In this document: in pieces, positions 1 to 10,682 of the stretch | Position numbering within the stretch: position 1 is the stretch's first letter | Layout: each line of letters begins with the position of its first letter | NCBI GenBank assembly: GCA_021464415.1 | Contig: JAKCWG010000326.1 | Coordinates: 1-64,000 of the forward strand | Reading direction: 5' to 3' | Source of the DNA: Lonicera japonica | Taxonomy: Eukaryota; Streptophyta; Magnoliopsida; Dipsacales; Caprifoliaceae | DNA: 64,000 bases | Made by a program: the position numbers and the translations under genes | Notes under the pieces: generated by a model | Databases searched by the model: none | What the model was told of the DNA's origin: nothing | The model's input: the letters and a program-made list of their open reading frames with translations, nothing else

Positions 1-618
1 TAAAGGGAGAGAAAAGGAAGAAGAAAACAATCTGTCCAAGGTTTTTGGGCCCTTCAGAAGGATTGGGCCTCTTTAATTTAATTTCATGGGCCCTTCCTAT
101 TTGTAATTGGCCCACAATAATTCGTTAAGGTTGCTGGGCATGGGCTTGCAAGAAGATGGTCTTGATTAGCATCGAGAGGAGGTTTGATCTCATGGACTTT
201 GGCCCATAATTAAATATAATGAATTTTTGTCTATTTAAGTCATCAAATTTTGCGTCGCAATTTCAGACTCAGAGATAGTTGAATTTGAAAAAGTGCTGAA
301 CTGCAAAATTGTTGCTCTCAAAATTCTCTTCAAATTAGGCTCAAGAATCGCATAATTTGGAATTCCGAGTAAAACATTATGTGTCTAGAAATATTGATCA
401 ATTTTAGGTATCTTCACAAGTTTTAATTTCTCTATTTTTCTAAATCTTCTCCAATTCTTTTCTAAAACCTGACAAACATTAAAAATAGAAATATTAATAA
501 TATTTTATGCTCTCTAAACTATATATTAATATAATAAATTATACTAATTTATTGGTACATCACTTGATCCTTAATCCTTTTATGTTATGAAAAAAAGGTC
601 GTCCATCAAGGTGCACTT
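1..618. other. non-coding, no gene seen
   Basis: AT-rich sequence without a convincing reading frame or splice structure. It ends at the target site of the solo LTR that begins at 624. Confidence 0.6.
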
Positions 619-701
619 GTAACTGTGAGAATCCGGACCCATACGCGACCCGTGGAAGAAACGGGTCCTCGTTCTCGGTTTTATTTGAAAAATGTGTTTT
701 G

Positions 702-730
702 TAGAGTCGCCAGTTTGTTTTACGAGAAAA
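702..730 (-). promoter_or_regulatory. conserved U5 hairpin with PBS-like motif (solo LTR copy)
   Basis: TAGAGTCGCCA (702-712) is followed by GTTTGTTTT-ACGAG-AAAACAAAC, a perfect 9-bp stem with a 5-nt loop. On the transcribed (minus) strand the hairpin directly precedes TGGCGACTCT, which is the start of the tRNA primer-binding site used by the related large elements. Confidence 0.5.
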
Positions 731-1460
731 CAAACAAAAGATCGTACGAAGAATAATTCGAAAACGAATCATCTTTCATACGTTTGAAACCAGAGTTTAA
801 AAATGTACTTTGCTAGGGTTCGGGAACTACGTTACGAATTGGGAAGGTGTTAGGCACCCAATTCGCCCTTTCGGTCTCTTAATGGATCATGTATTTAATT
901 CCTATTTTAGATATCTTGCAAGTAGTTTGAATGGTTTTCAGAATAGTCCTTTATGGATAAATTCAGTTTAAAACAGTATTTTGAAATCAGACTCGAGCTT
1001 TGCGAGCGCCTACGTATTCATTCGTAGAATGAAATCAGAGTCTCGTAGTTCCTTTCTTTGGAAACTATTTTTGTATTTTTGTTTTGTTTTGAAAACGTGT
1101 CAAAACGGATTTTAGTTTTCTTGTAAAGTTTAGAAAGGATTTATTTTTGAAAGCAGTGAACTTCTTTGCAAGTTACCTAATTTTCTGTATTAAAAGTGAA
1201 ATTAAATGCAGTATTGAAATCAGTAGAGTGGTAGAAAGACGTACCTGATATGCTTGAAGAAGAAATAAGAACCTTGCCTTGATTGCTCCTTTCTCTCTCT
1301 AGAACTTTTTCTCTCTAGATTTTCTCTCTCTAGAACTTTCTCTCTCTAGAACTCTCTCTCAGAATTTCTCTAAAATGATTCTCTGATAATTTTGACAGAG
1401 TTTCTACTTACTAAAAAACACTATTGAGTGTTGATGATCCCAAATGAGGCCCCAAGGGTC

Positions 1461-1470
1461 CTATTTATAG
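1461..1470 (-). promoter_or_regulatory. TATA box of solo LTR
   Basis: CTATAAATAG on the minus strand. It lies about 45 bp downstream (minus sense) of the palindrome-rich repeat block at 1515-1755. Confidence 0.6.
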
Positions 1471-1514
1471 CAAAAATCCGCCAAAAACGCTCCAAAGAAG
1501 ACCAACCACAGGGG

Positions 1515-1755
1515 GTAGCCGTAGGGGGTGCGGCTAGGGCGTGCGACTAGGTGCCAGCCGTACGGTTGGGAGCCAACCGTGCGGCTAGGGGGCGTGCGGC
1601 TAGGTGCCAACCGTACGGTTGGGAGCCAACCGTGCGGTTAGGGTATGCGGCTAGGAGGCAACTGTGTGGCTAGGGCGTGTGGCTCGGGCTTGCGGCTCGA
1701 AGCCAACCGTGCGGTTGGGAGCCAACCGTGCGGTTGGGGGGCGTGCGGCTCGAAG
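1515..1755. repeat. palindrome-rich tandem repeat in solo-LTR U3
   Basis: Degenerate tandem copies of a GCCAACCGTRCGGTTGGGA-type unit. One copy is a perfect 16-bp palindrome, CCAACCGTACGGTTGG (1607-1622). Near-perfect copies start at 1573, 1626, 1703 and 1722, and a shorter CCGTACGG core is at 1558. The block sits just upstream of the LTR TATA box, the same position held by the TGTCGCGCGACA clusters in the big elements. Confidence 0.75.
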
Positions 1756-1900
1756 TGGCAACAAGGTTATGGTTGATTCCTAACGCGCTCGAAAATCAGG
1801 GCTTTCCTAACAGTCTCCTGTATGCATGACGACTCAAGACTTGATGCAGAATGCTTGCTAGGTTCATACGAGAGTCGTGGATTGGGGTGTTCACAGTAAC

Positions 1901-3353
1901 GGGACAAACTTAAGCGACCATCAATGACACAAACATTGCGGGGTTTGTGAGGAGGCAAGACATGATCGACGCACTTGAAGCCGAAATAAGAAAACTTGAA
2001 ATCTTTTTTTTTATTTGTATTATAAAATTATAAAGATGATATGTAATTTACCTATTTATGATAAATTATCACGCAATTTTAGTTTTGTATCTTATGATGT
2101 AAAGTAATCACTTAGTTTTTAGATGATTCAATGTTAAATCATGACTTTTAATCTTATAATAAGTAGTAAATTGTAAGTTTAACTTATTAAGGGTGTGCTC
2201 TAATTAAATAATTAATGTGTCCCTAATCCCCTACCAGCAACCTTATATTAATCTATATACATATATATATATATATGTATATAGATTAGCCCAAAAATAT
2301 TGGGTCCCTGGTACGTCAGGGGTCCTAAGCGACGGCTTGGCCCCTTTATGCCCATTGCCAGCCCTGATAGAAGCTCAAGATTCATTAAACAAAATGAAAA
2401 AAAAATCCTAAGGGTGTTGTGACGAACTTAAAAACCGAACGGTTGAATCGATCCATAAAGACGAATCGATTTGTAAAAAATCAAACAAAAAAAAACTGAA
2501 ACCAAATGTGTTTGGTTCGGGTTTGCAGTGTGACATTGTAAAACTAAACCGAACTAAACCGAATTATAGAATATGTTACTCGAAAAAAATATTAATTCCT
2601 TATTTAAAATTTTATGTTATTAAAATTTACAAAATCTAGTGAGAAATCGACTCTTTGGGCTATCATAAATATTGAAGCTATATTATAATTGTAAAAGTTA
2701 ATATTTTTTTGATACAAAATAAGTGTTATCTTACAATTTATTTAGTTTTAAAACAGATATATGAAAACCAAAATAAACTGAACCTAAAAATTTGGTTCAG
2801 GTTTGAGTTGGGAGATTTAGAAACTGAAATCGAATCGAACCGAAATCCAACTTTCAAATTTAATTTGAGATTTGATCTCCTAATTTATATTGCGACCAAA
2901 ATCAAAAACATCCCATGAAAAGCTCTATCATTAAAAAAGAAGTTAAATTTGTAGCCCATCTTAAAAGTAAGTCAACAAAGTTAAATTTGTTCACACCGTC
3001 AACATCAATCTTTTTGACTTTTGCTTGATTGCTTGATTTTGTTGTCGTCTTTCCTAGATTTTCTTCCGTGGGCTGTTCAGATAATATCCAATTGAATAAT
3101 TAAAATTCAATAATTAAAATAGTTTTTCACTATTTATTGGTGAATTACTAAAGTTAATAATAATGGGTTTCAAACTATGAGAGAACACCTACCGAAAAGA
3201 ATGGTTGGGAGAAAACTCGAGTTCAAAGCTGACTAGTAGAGGTTAAAATCTAGAAGCGAAAATTAGTGTTGTATATGCTGTATCTAATGTGATGTACAGG
3301 GACCTTGTGAGAAACCAAAAAGGAAAGAAACTAGGTGAGACAGTGTATTGTCT
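1901..3353. other. non-coding AT-rich DNA with AACCGAA-rich stretches
   Basis: No gene seen. Stretches rich in AACCGAA / TTCGGTT words occur at about 2419-2600 and 2770-2850 and recur at 5355-5480, 6220-6360 and 6765-6930. They look like copies of one dispersed repeat. From about 2918 the sequence is the first copy of a block repeated near 6957 and 7775. Confidence 0.5.
2249..2288. repeat. perfect 40-bp AT palindrome
   Basis: TAATCTATATACATATATAT is followed directly by its exact reverse complement. The ends are not pure AT repeats (they include TCTATATAC), so this is a true inverted repeat with no loop rather than only an AT microsatellite. Confidence 0.8.
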
Positions 3354-3358
3354 AGTTC

Positions 3359-4182
3359 TGTTGGAGTTTTGTGTATTTAAAGAAAAAAAATAAAACCAAG
3401 ACAAGGTGATTTAATGTGATGTGATGGTTGATGTGATATTATCCCAAGTCCCATATAGGAGAGATATAAAACCTTTCATGGGTTTATATATGGAAGAATT
3501 TGCTTAAGGGCTTGAGCCCTTTGGGCATTAGACTTTTGTGCTATTGGGTGAGGACTTGGATGAATGTGGTTCACCACACGCGCGCCGATCGACCCGGCCC
3601 GACCCGGTCTCGGGCTTTGGGCTTGTGTAGTGTATTATCTTTTTATACAAAATACTTTTAAATAATTTTATTTATTAAAAATAAAAATAAATTTATAAAG
3701 AATAAGAAAATGCTCCATCATTTTCCTCCGTGATTTTAGCCAACATGTTCCCACGATTTCATCCCACGCTCCCGTGTTTTCTTGCGGATTTTTCGGAAAG
3801 GTGTCTTTTGGTCTCATCACTTTTTCCTTTAAACGGATCAAAATAGCTTTCGAAAAATATATAGAGAGAACAAAACAACAACGGATCTATCTTAAAAAAT
3901 ATTTTCCGGCAGAAAAATTTTCAGCCTCCGGCAGTAAAAAGATTTCCGATCCCGAGCAATTAAAAGAGTGTTATTGTCGAGAGATCGAAAACGTGCAAAT
4001 CGATCGTACAGAGAGTTTCTGGGCTGTTTCATCCTGGGGATGGCGTGGCATTTTCAGAACTGCTAGCACAATTCCGGGCAGAGCCGCGAAACATCTTAAA
4101 GAGAGCGACTTAGTCCGCGACTCAACCTGGTGTACTCTCTACCTTATCTATTTTAGATTCAGCAGTACATTATTTTCCAACA
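3359..4182. mobile_element. solo LTR with copia-type ends
   Basis: The block starts TGTTGGAG and ends TTTTCCAACA, the inverted ends typical of Ty1/copia LTRs. It is flanked by a perfect 5-bp duplication AGTTC (3354-3358, 4183-4187). It interrupts a host block that is continuous in the paralogous copy near 8040-8180. A TATAAAA-like site is near 3464. The open frame at 3774-4190 lies almost wholly inside the LTR and is not taken as a gene. Confidence 0.85.
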
Positions 4183-4842
4183 AGTTCTGACAAGCTTGAG
4201 GGGATACAATGTGTATTGCCTCAAGTAAATTTATTTTTCAAAATCCCCTTCCACCACGTAGTGTGTAAGCCCCGGACGATACACTATGTATTTTCTGTGG
4301 GCTTGCTTTTGGACGGACGATTCCAAGTGTATCGTATATGTTATTATTTACATTTTAGCAGAGCAATTTTGTCCGTATTGATAGACTATCTTTATCTTTC
4401 TACACTATTCTTCTACTCCGGGTTCTTCTGCTACCCGTATTGGATAGAACGTGCGGAGCCAAATCCTCTTCATATAAAACCTGCTTGATTTAGATTGGAA
4501 AAATCATACAATTTTATGAAAACATGTGCTATGGCTCAAATCCATAATCAGTCCGATTTCTGATAGGTACCATTAACAATGGAATCCGATTTTTCCCATT
4601 CTTTTCATATCCGTAATAGTGTGGGCTGCGGATGCGTTTACACTACACTTCCCATTTGATGTATTCATAATAAAATAGGCAACTTGAAGAGTGTTTTTAT
4701 TTGAAACTGGCCCATACCTGCTATAAGTGGAGACACAAGTTTTCTCAAAGTTTTTCCCATTCCAATTATAAAATTAGCAAGTTGCTCAAAGTTTTTTCGA
4801 GATTCCTTTTCCTATCGGTCTCGTTGTGCGGGCTGATTGATC

Positions 4843-4850
4843 TATATAAA
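4843..4850 (+). promoter_or_regulatory. TATA box of truncated LRR kinase copy
   Basis: TATATAAA about 100 bp before the ATG at 4947. The paralogous position before the longer gene reads TATAATAA (8630-8637). Confidence 0.5.
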
Positions 4851-4946
4851 AACAGTGTGCTGAATTCCTGAAAACAATGCCATTATCCTATCTCAAACTA
4901 ACATTTACCCACCAACTTCATCAAATCACTCCCAAATCTTTCTCAC

Positions 4947-5135
4947 ATGGCGAGAAATTCTTTCATTTTATTGTTGATAAGTTCTTTGACATTTTTCTTA
5001 TCTATTGATGATAAATTTGTACTTCTAGCACTCAAAACTAATATCATAGACGATTCATGCATTTTAGCAAACAACTGGTCTGCAACTTCCAATGTGTCTC
5101 AATCAGCAGCTGGATTGGCATCTTCTGTGATTTAA
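4947..5135 (+). pseudogene. truncated first exon of an LRR receptor kinase
   Basis: The reading frame gives a signal peptide (MARNSFILLLISSLTF) and the start of the LRR N-terminal cap (DDKFVLLALKTNIIDDS ... NNWSATSN). It closely matches residues 1-50 of the longer gene starting at 8733. An indel near 5097 shifts the frame, so the expected CSWIGVSC cap is lost and translation ends at 5135. No LRRs or kinase follow; the sequence passes into AT-rich DNA that is itself repeated at about 6540. This is the remnant of a tandemly duplicated gene, with its own copy of the promoter region. Confidence 0.85.
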
Positions 5136-5139
5136 ATAA

Positions 5140-6950
5140 AATGATGAATAATCTTACAATCATGTATGTGATAAAAAATATATATATCTTAGCATAATTA
5201 AGTTAATTCAATGGTAAGGGTATGCATTAATGACTTTTTTTAGATGAGCACAACATATAATTAAGAAAGAACATATTCTTATATAAATCTTTAATTGTAC
5301 GATATACTTAACGTGTGTTCTTAGAGTATATATTGACAATTTTTATTTTCTTATATATAATTTGGTTTGGTTCTGTTCGGTTTGTCTTGATTCGATTTTG
5401 GACTAACTAGCCCTAAACCGGACCAAACTATTCGGTTTTGGTTCGATTTTCTCATTTTTAGTTTCGGTTTTTTTCGGTTCAAGGTTTTATGGAAATGATG
5501 AAAACAGAAGGAAAAGGCGTTTTATTGATTGTTTGGACTAAATACCCCTCAAATTGGTCAAGTAAGTGGCTCATGACCAATTTTCGTTAGTGACTAACAA
5601 ACATTTTTGACGAAGTGACCAAAATAAAACTACTTATATAATTGAATGAATCAGATGAAATCAAGTATAATTGATTGACCATTTTAAAAGTTTCACAATA
5701 TTTTAATGGAGAAATATGATATTTATGTATATTTTTTTTAAGTTTAAGCACTTCTTAAAAAAATGAAAAATTGTTTTTGTTATAAGATTTGAACACCAGT
5801 TAATTACAAATAATTTATAGTCATTCTTAACCACCAAACTAACTTTCAATATTATTAATCATTTATCTTTAAATTATATATTACACTTACACACACATAA
5901 GTCCACCTTGAGGAGGGGTCAAAAGATTTTATGTTACACAAACCCGAAATCGACCTAACCGACGCAAAATTTGCTTATTGAAACCCCTCACCCCTCCCGG
6001 TTAAAAAAAATAAAAATTCCAAACTTGACACATTAACATTAAGTTAGAAACCCATTGAATTGAGATTCATTAAACAAAATGAATTATGCTATGTAGTAGA
6101 AGCTCAAGATTCATTAAACAAAACAAAAAAACAAAATAAAAAACGAATGTAGGTTGAAAAAATTAAATTTGTAACTCTTGTAGAAGAACTTGTACAAAAT
6201 CTAGTACATTGAAATAGGAGTGTCTTCGGTTTCAGTTGGAGTAGAAACTAAGGTACCCCAGATTCAAATCAAATGTAAAAATTCGATTTTAGTTTTCAAA
6301 TCTTCTTAACCCAAACTCGAATTAAACTTTTTATATAGTTTGGTTTTATCCGGTTTTGACATATGTGTTATTTTTAATCAAGTTAACATAACAATGGAAT
6401 ACTAATAGTAACGTAAGATTGGTTCATATTCAAATTAAACTCATGGTTTTCTAGAAATAAGGACCAAACACATATAAAAGATGTTCTCTATTTAGTTACT
6501 ATTTTATTTATGCATTTATGTGAATAAAGCATGTTAAATAAAATGATGAATAATCTTACCATCATGTATGTGATATTTTTTTTAGTATCATGCTATTAAT
6601 TCAATAAGAATGGCACACATTAATGACTTTTTTTTTTCTTTGCTAAAAGGACCAAAACATGCAATTAATAAATAATATATTCTTATATAAATCCCTATTT
6701 GTATCAGAGTATACCTAACTTTTAAAGTATATATTAACATTTTTCAATTTATTATACATAATTCAGTTCGGTTTGGTTTGGTTCAATTTTGGACTAGTTA
6801 GCCCCGAACCCCAACCAAACTATTCGGCTTCGATTTTGATTTTTTTTCGATTCGTGGTTTTATGAATCTTTTTTTCAGTTCATGATTTTACGGATCAATA
6901 TAGATCGATTTAGTTTGCTCAATTGATCTTTGGATTGACCTTACCATTCC
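5140..6950. other. non-coding duplicated DNA
   Basis: No gene. The block at about 5137-5480 (beginning AAATGATGAATAATCTTACAATC) is repeated at about 6539-6900 with indels, and both copies carry the AACCGAA-rich repeat. This fits a tandem duplication of the truncated gene and its downstream flank. Confidence 0.55.
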
Positions 6951-6956
6951 TACATT

Positions 6957-7775
6957 AAAAAGCTCTTTCATTAAAAAAAAAAGTTTAAATTTGTAGCCTA
7001 TCCTAAAAAAAGTCAAAAAAGTTCAATTTGTAGTTAACAACCATCTTTTGACTTTTGCATGTTTTTATTTTCGTCTTTCTTAGATTTTCTTTCTTTAGTT
7101 GTTTAGATGATCACCGATTGAATAATTAAAATTAAATAATTAAAATAGTCTTCCATTATCTATTAGTGAATTATTAAAGTTAACAATAATAGGTTTCAAA
7201 TTATGAGAGATGGTCAAGTGATTTGTCTACTATTGAACATTTATTAGAATGATTGGTTTGGAGGTATATTGAGTTCGGACTTGACTAGTAATAAGTTAAT
7301 ATCCATGAGCGATAAATTATATATCGCCTCAAGTACATTTTTTTTCTCTTTCAAAAACCCCTTCCATGACACACTACATGATACATTATGTATTTTCTGA
7401 GAGCTTGCTCTTGGACAGATGATTTCCAGTGTATCGTATAGGATATTATTTACACTTTTACGGTGCAATTTTATGGGTATAGATGGACATGGGCTATCTT
7501 CATCCTATCAATATTAATACCTATAAGGTAATCCTATCTGACTATTTAATTCAGTGAGTCAAACATAACCTTAGTCTATATGCTGCGGATGCGTTTTACG
7601 CTACACTTCCCTTTGATATATTCATAATAAAATAGGCAACTTGATGAGTGTTTTTATTTGAAACTGGTCCATACTTGTTAGAAGTGGAGACACAAGTTTT
7701 CTCAAAGTTTATCCCAATCCGATTATAAAGTTAGCAAGTTGCTCAAAGTTTTTTTTTTTTTTAATTCCTTTACTA
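6957..7775. repeat. second tandem copy of receptor-kinase upstream block
   Basis: Matches about 2918-3260 plus 4199-4790, and also about 7775-8560. Shared landmarks are GATTGAATAATTAAAATT, the GCCTCAAGTACATT stretch, and ATTCATAATAAAATAGGCAACTTGA near 4660, 7620 and 8430. This copy has no coding exon after it: the next upstream block begins directly. Confidence 0.7.
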
Positions 7776-8188
7776 AAAAAAAGTTCAATTTGTAGCCCAT
7801 CACTGTTAACAACCATCTTTTGCATGTTTTTATTTTCGTCTTTCTTAGATTTTCTTCTGTTAGTTGCTTAGATGATCACCGATTGAATAACTACAATTAA
7901 ATAATTAAAATAGTCTTCCATTATCTATTGGTGAATTATTAAAGTTAACAATAATGAGTTTCAAACTATGAGAGATGGTCAATTGATTTGTCTACTATTG
8001 AACATTTATTAGAACAATTGGTTTGGGACTTGACTAGTAATAAGTTAAGCTTCACGAGCGAAAATTAATTTTACATCTAACGTTGTGTAAAACCGATATA
8101 AGAAATAAATTGGGCGAGACAATAGAAAGTGTATCATCTAACTTTGACAAATTTCGGGTGATAAATTGTCTATTGCCTCAAGTACATT

Positions 8189-8214
8189 CCCCCCCCCCCC
8201 CCCCCCCCCCCCCC
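8189..8214. repeat. poly-C tract (26 C)
   Basis: An uninterrupted run of 26 cytosines after GCCTCAAGTACATT. The two paralogous copies have T-rich sequence at this site (about 4228 and 7340), so the C run is specific to this copy or an assembly artefact. Confidence 0.8.
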
Positions 8215-8629
8215 TTCAAAATCCCCTTACATGACACACTATACAATACGCTATGTATTTTATGAGAGCTTGCTCTTGGACAAACGATTTCTAGTGTATC
8301 GTATATTGTGTTATTTACACTTTTAACGTGCAATTTTGTAGGTATTGATAGGCAAAAAAAAATCTATCAATACCCATAAAATAATTCTATCCGACTCATA
8401 CGTGACACACACTACACTTCCCGTTTGATATATTCATAATAAAATAGGCAACTAGCTTGAAGAGTGTTTTTATTATTTGAATCTAGCCATACCTGTTGGA
8501 AGTGGAGACGCAAAGTTTTTTCAAAGTTTGTCTCAATCCGATTATAAAATTAGCAAGTTGCTCAAAGATATTTTTTTTTTTTTCAAATTCCTTTTCCTTT
8601 CGGTCTCGTTGTGCGGGCTGTACAGTCTG

Positions 8630-8637
8630 TATAATAA
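8630..8637 (+). promoter_or_regulatory. putative TATA box of LRR kinase gene
   Basis: TATAATAA about 95 bp before the ATG at 8733. The duplicated copy has the better match TATATAAA at 4843. Confidence 0.4.
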
Positions 8638-9399
8638 CGGTGTGCTGAATTCTTGAATACAATGCCATTATCCTATGTCAAAGCTAATATTTCCCCACCA
8701 ACTTTATCCAATCTCTCCCAATTCTTTTTTACATGGCGATAAATTCTTTCATTTTATTCTTGCTGATAAGTTCTTTGACATTTTGCTTATCCATTGATGA
8801 TAAATTTGCACTTCTGGCACTCAAAACCAATATCATAGACCATTCAGGCATTTTGTTAAACAACTGGTCTGCAACTTCTAATGCCTCAATCTGCAGCTGG
8901 ATTGGTGTCTCATGTGATTTAAACAACCAAACTGTTATTGCCTTGAATCTTTCCGGCATGGGCCTTGCCGGAACTTTCCCTCCGGTCATCGGAAACCTCT
9001 CGTTCCTCACTTCACTTGACATCAATTACAATAACTTCAATAGCTCTGTGCCTAAAGAGTTATCTCATTTGCATGATCTTCAACACTTGCTTTTGTTCAA
9101 TAATAGATTCATGGGTAACATTGCAAATCATATTTTTATTTTCAGTAGAGCTATATTGCCAAAGTAATTTTTTAAGAAACTGTGCTGTATACTTTTAAAG
9201 TTGTATATTGCTCTGACAATAAGCGTAATTGCTTGGCCAACAGTGTCACCATATTTTTATTATTATTAGTTTATTAGGTAGGCTCCGTTTGGCAAAAGCA
9301 ATTGATTTTTGTGATCAGCAATATTTTTTTTTTTAAACTTGTTATCAAAAGAATGGATTTGGCTCTCTTCTATTACTCTTATATTCAATTTCATTTAAC

Positions 9400-9675
9400 A
9401 GAGCCTAGTTTGAGATTTAAACGGTTGAACTTTTTCACGAAACTTGGTGCAAATGATCTTTATAATGAGCGGGTCATTTCCACAAAATTTAAACCGGAAG
9501 TGAGATGATGTTTTAAAAATTTTAAAGGTCGAAAATGAACATATGTATTAAAATTTTATTACACCTACTTCCGGTTTGAATTTCTTGATGAAATTTTGTA
9601 GAGATGATCTACTCATTACAAAGATCATGTCTACCAAGTTTCGTGAAAAATTTCATCCAATGGGATCACACATTT
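9400..9675. repeat. fold-back (inverted repeat) element in intron 1
   Basis: The left arm (TTCACGAAACTTGG ... AAATTTAAACCGGAAGT, about 9430-9500) is matched in inverse orientation by the right arm (ACTTCCGGTTTGAATTTC ... CCAAGTTTCGTGAAAAA, about 9567-9650) with scattered mismatches and a short indel. This looks like a MITE or an old hairpin-forming insertion. No target duplication was resolved. Confidence 0.6.
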
Positions 9676-10365
9676 AATGTGTTGTGTGCTTTTATTTTTA
9701 CCTTATCGGTGTCACAATTGTTTATATAAAAAATTTGTACAATTTTTCAATATGTTTAACATTACTTTTTTTATAGATAAATATAGAACCTGGACTTTAA
9801 AAATGCAAATATAAACAAAATATTATCTTCCAACAGGTATGATCCCAGCTTCTTTAGGCAACCTTACAAAGCTTGAGTCATTGAATTTAAGGTTCAATCA
9901 ACTTACTGGTTTTGTACCTGATGTCATTTTCAACATTTCTTCATTGAGAGTGATTGATCTCTCATCTAATGACTTATATGGTAGTCTTCCGGTGGATGTT
10001 TGTAGTCGTTATGTTCCTAAGCTCGAACGGATTTATCTACCCTTTAATCGGTTTGAGGGGAGAATTCCATCGAATTTGTACAAATGCAAGGAGCTTCAGT
10101 ATCTGTCATTGGCATTCAATGAATTTACTGGCAGCATACCTATAGAAATTGGCAACTTGACTAGGCTCAAGTACTTATAGCTTGGCTACAACAACTTGGA
10201 AGGTATGGTTTCATTATATCTTGGCTATAACACTTGCTTTTATATCATTGTGAAGATGAGAGGGGTGACTATTTCTATGTTCTAATGAATTGAAATGTTG
10301 AAAAATCTGTTGGTTAGATTACTCACAACATTTTTTTTCTCCTAACGTATATGACACTTATTCTA

Positions 10366-10682
10366 CTCCTTACACTTCAAATTAAGAGTTCCGTTGAGAG
10401 ATTTGGTACAATTACAAGGATGATGTCTTAAAAATGAAATACGCATTGTTAACTTGAGATGGAAGGACTATTATATTCCTATGTTATACCCCTTGCATCC
10501 CTAATTAAAGGTCCATGTTTGACTTTCACATTTATCATGAGTGCACGAATTTCATTATGGTTTAGAACAAAACTTATTTTCGATCATAAATTTTGGTACA
10601 TTGATTATGTTATGGAAAGTAGACTTTTAGTTGGGAACATCCCAAAAAGGGATAGTGGATTCTTAATTTGGGGCAAAGGGAG
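10366..10682. mobile_element. Stowaway-like MITE in intron 2
   Basis: Ends CTCCTTACACTTCAAATTAAG and CTTAATTTGGGGCAAAGGGAG are imperfect inverted repeats of the CTCCCT...CCCAAATTAAG type. TA dinucleotides flank both ends, as in Tc1/mariner-derived Stowaway MITEs. It is 317 bp with no coding capacity. Confidence 0.65.

Larger units (their letters stand above)
624..1895 (-). mobile_element. solo LTR, Tat-like Ty3/gypsy family
   Basis: The 1272-bp block starts TGTGAGAATCC and ends GGTGTTCACA, and is flanked by a perfect 5-bp target duplication GTAAC (619-623 and 1896-1900). Its first 260 bp match the LTRs of the large elements at 21354, 38124 and 60016: AGAGTCGCCAG, a TTTTACGAGAAAA hairpin, and the GGTGTTAGGCACCC ... 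GCCCTTTCGGTCTCT block. The rest is unrelated, so this is a sister family. By comparison with those elements it is transcribed on the minus strand. No internal region remains, so it is an LTR left after intra-element recombination. Confidence 0.88.

Noticed and set aside
3774..4190. 138-codon open frame
   Set aside because: It lies inside the solo LTR 3359-4182, which is defined by inverted ends and a perfect target duplication. No domain was recognised.
9839..10180. Separate small LRR protein gene
   Set aside because: It is exon 2 of the receptor kinase: it begins after a splice acceptor in phase 1 and its stop is a nonsense codon followed by more LRR sequence.
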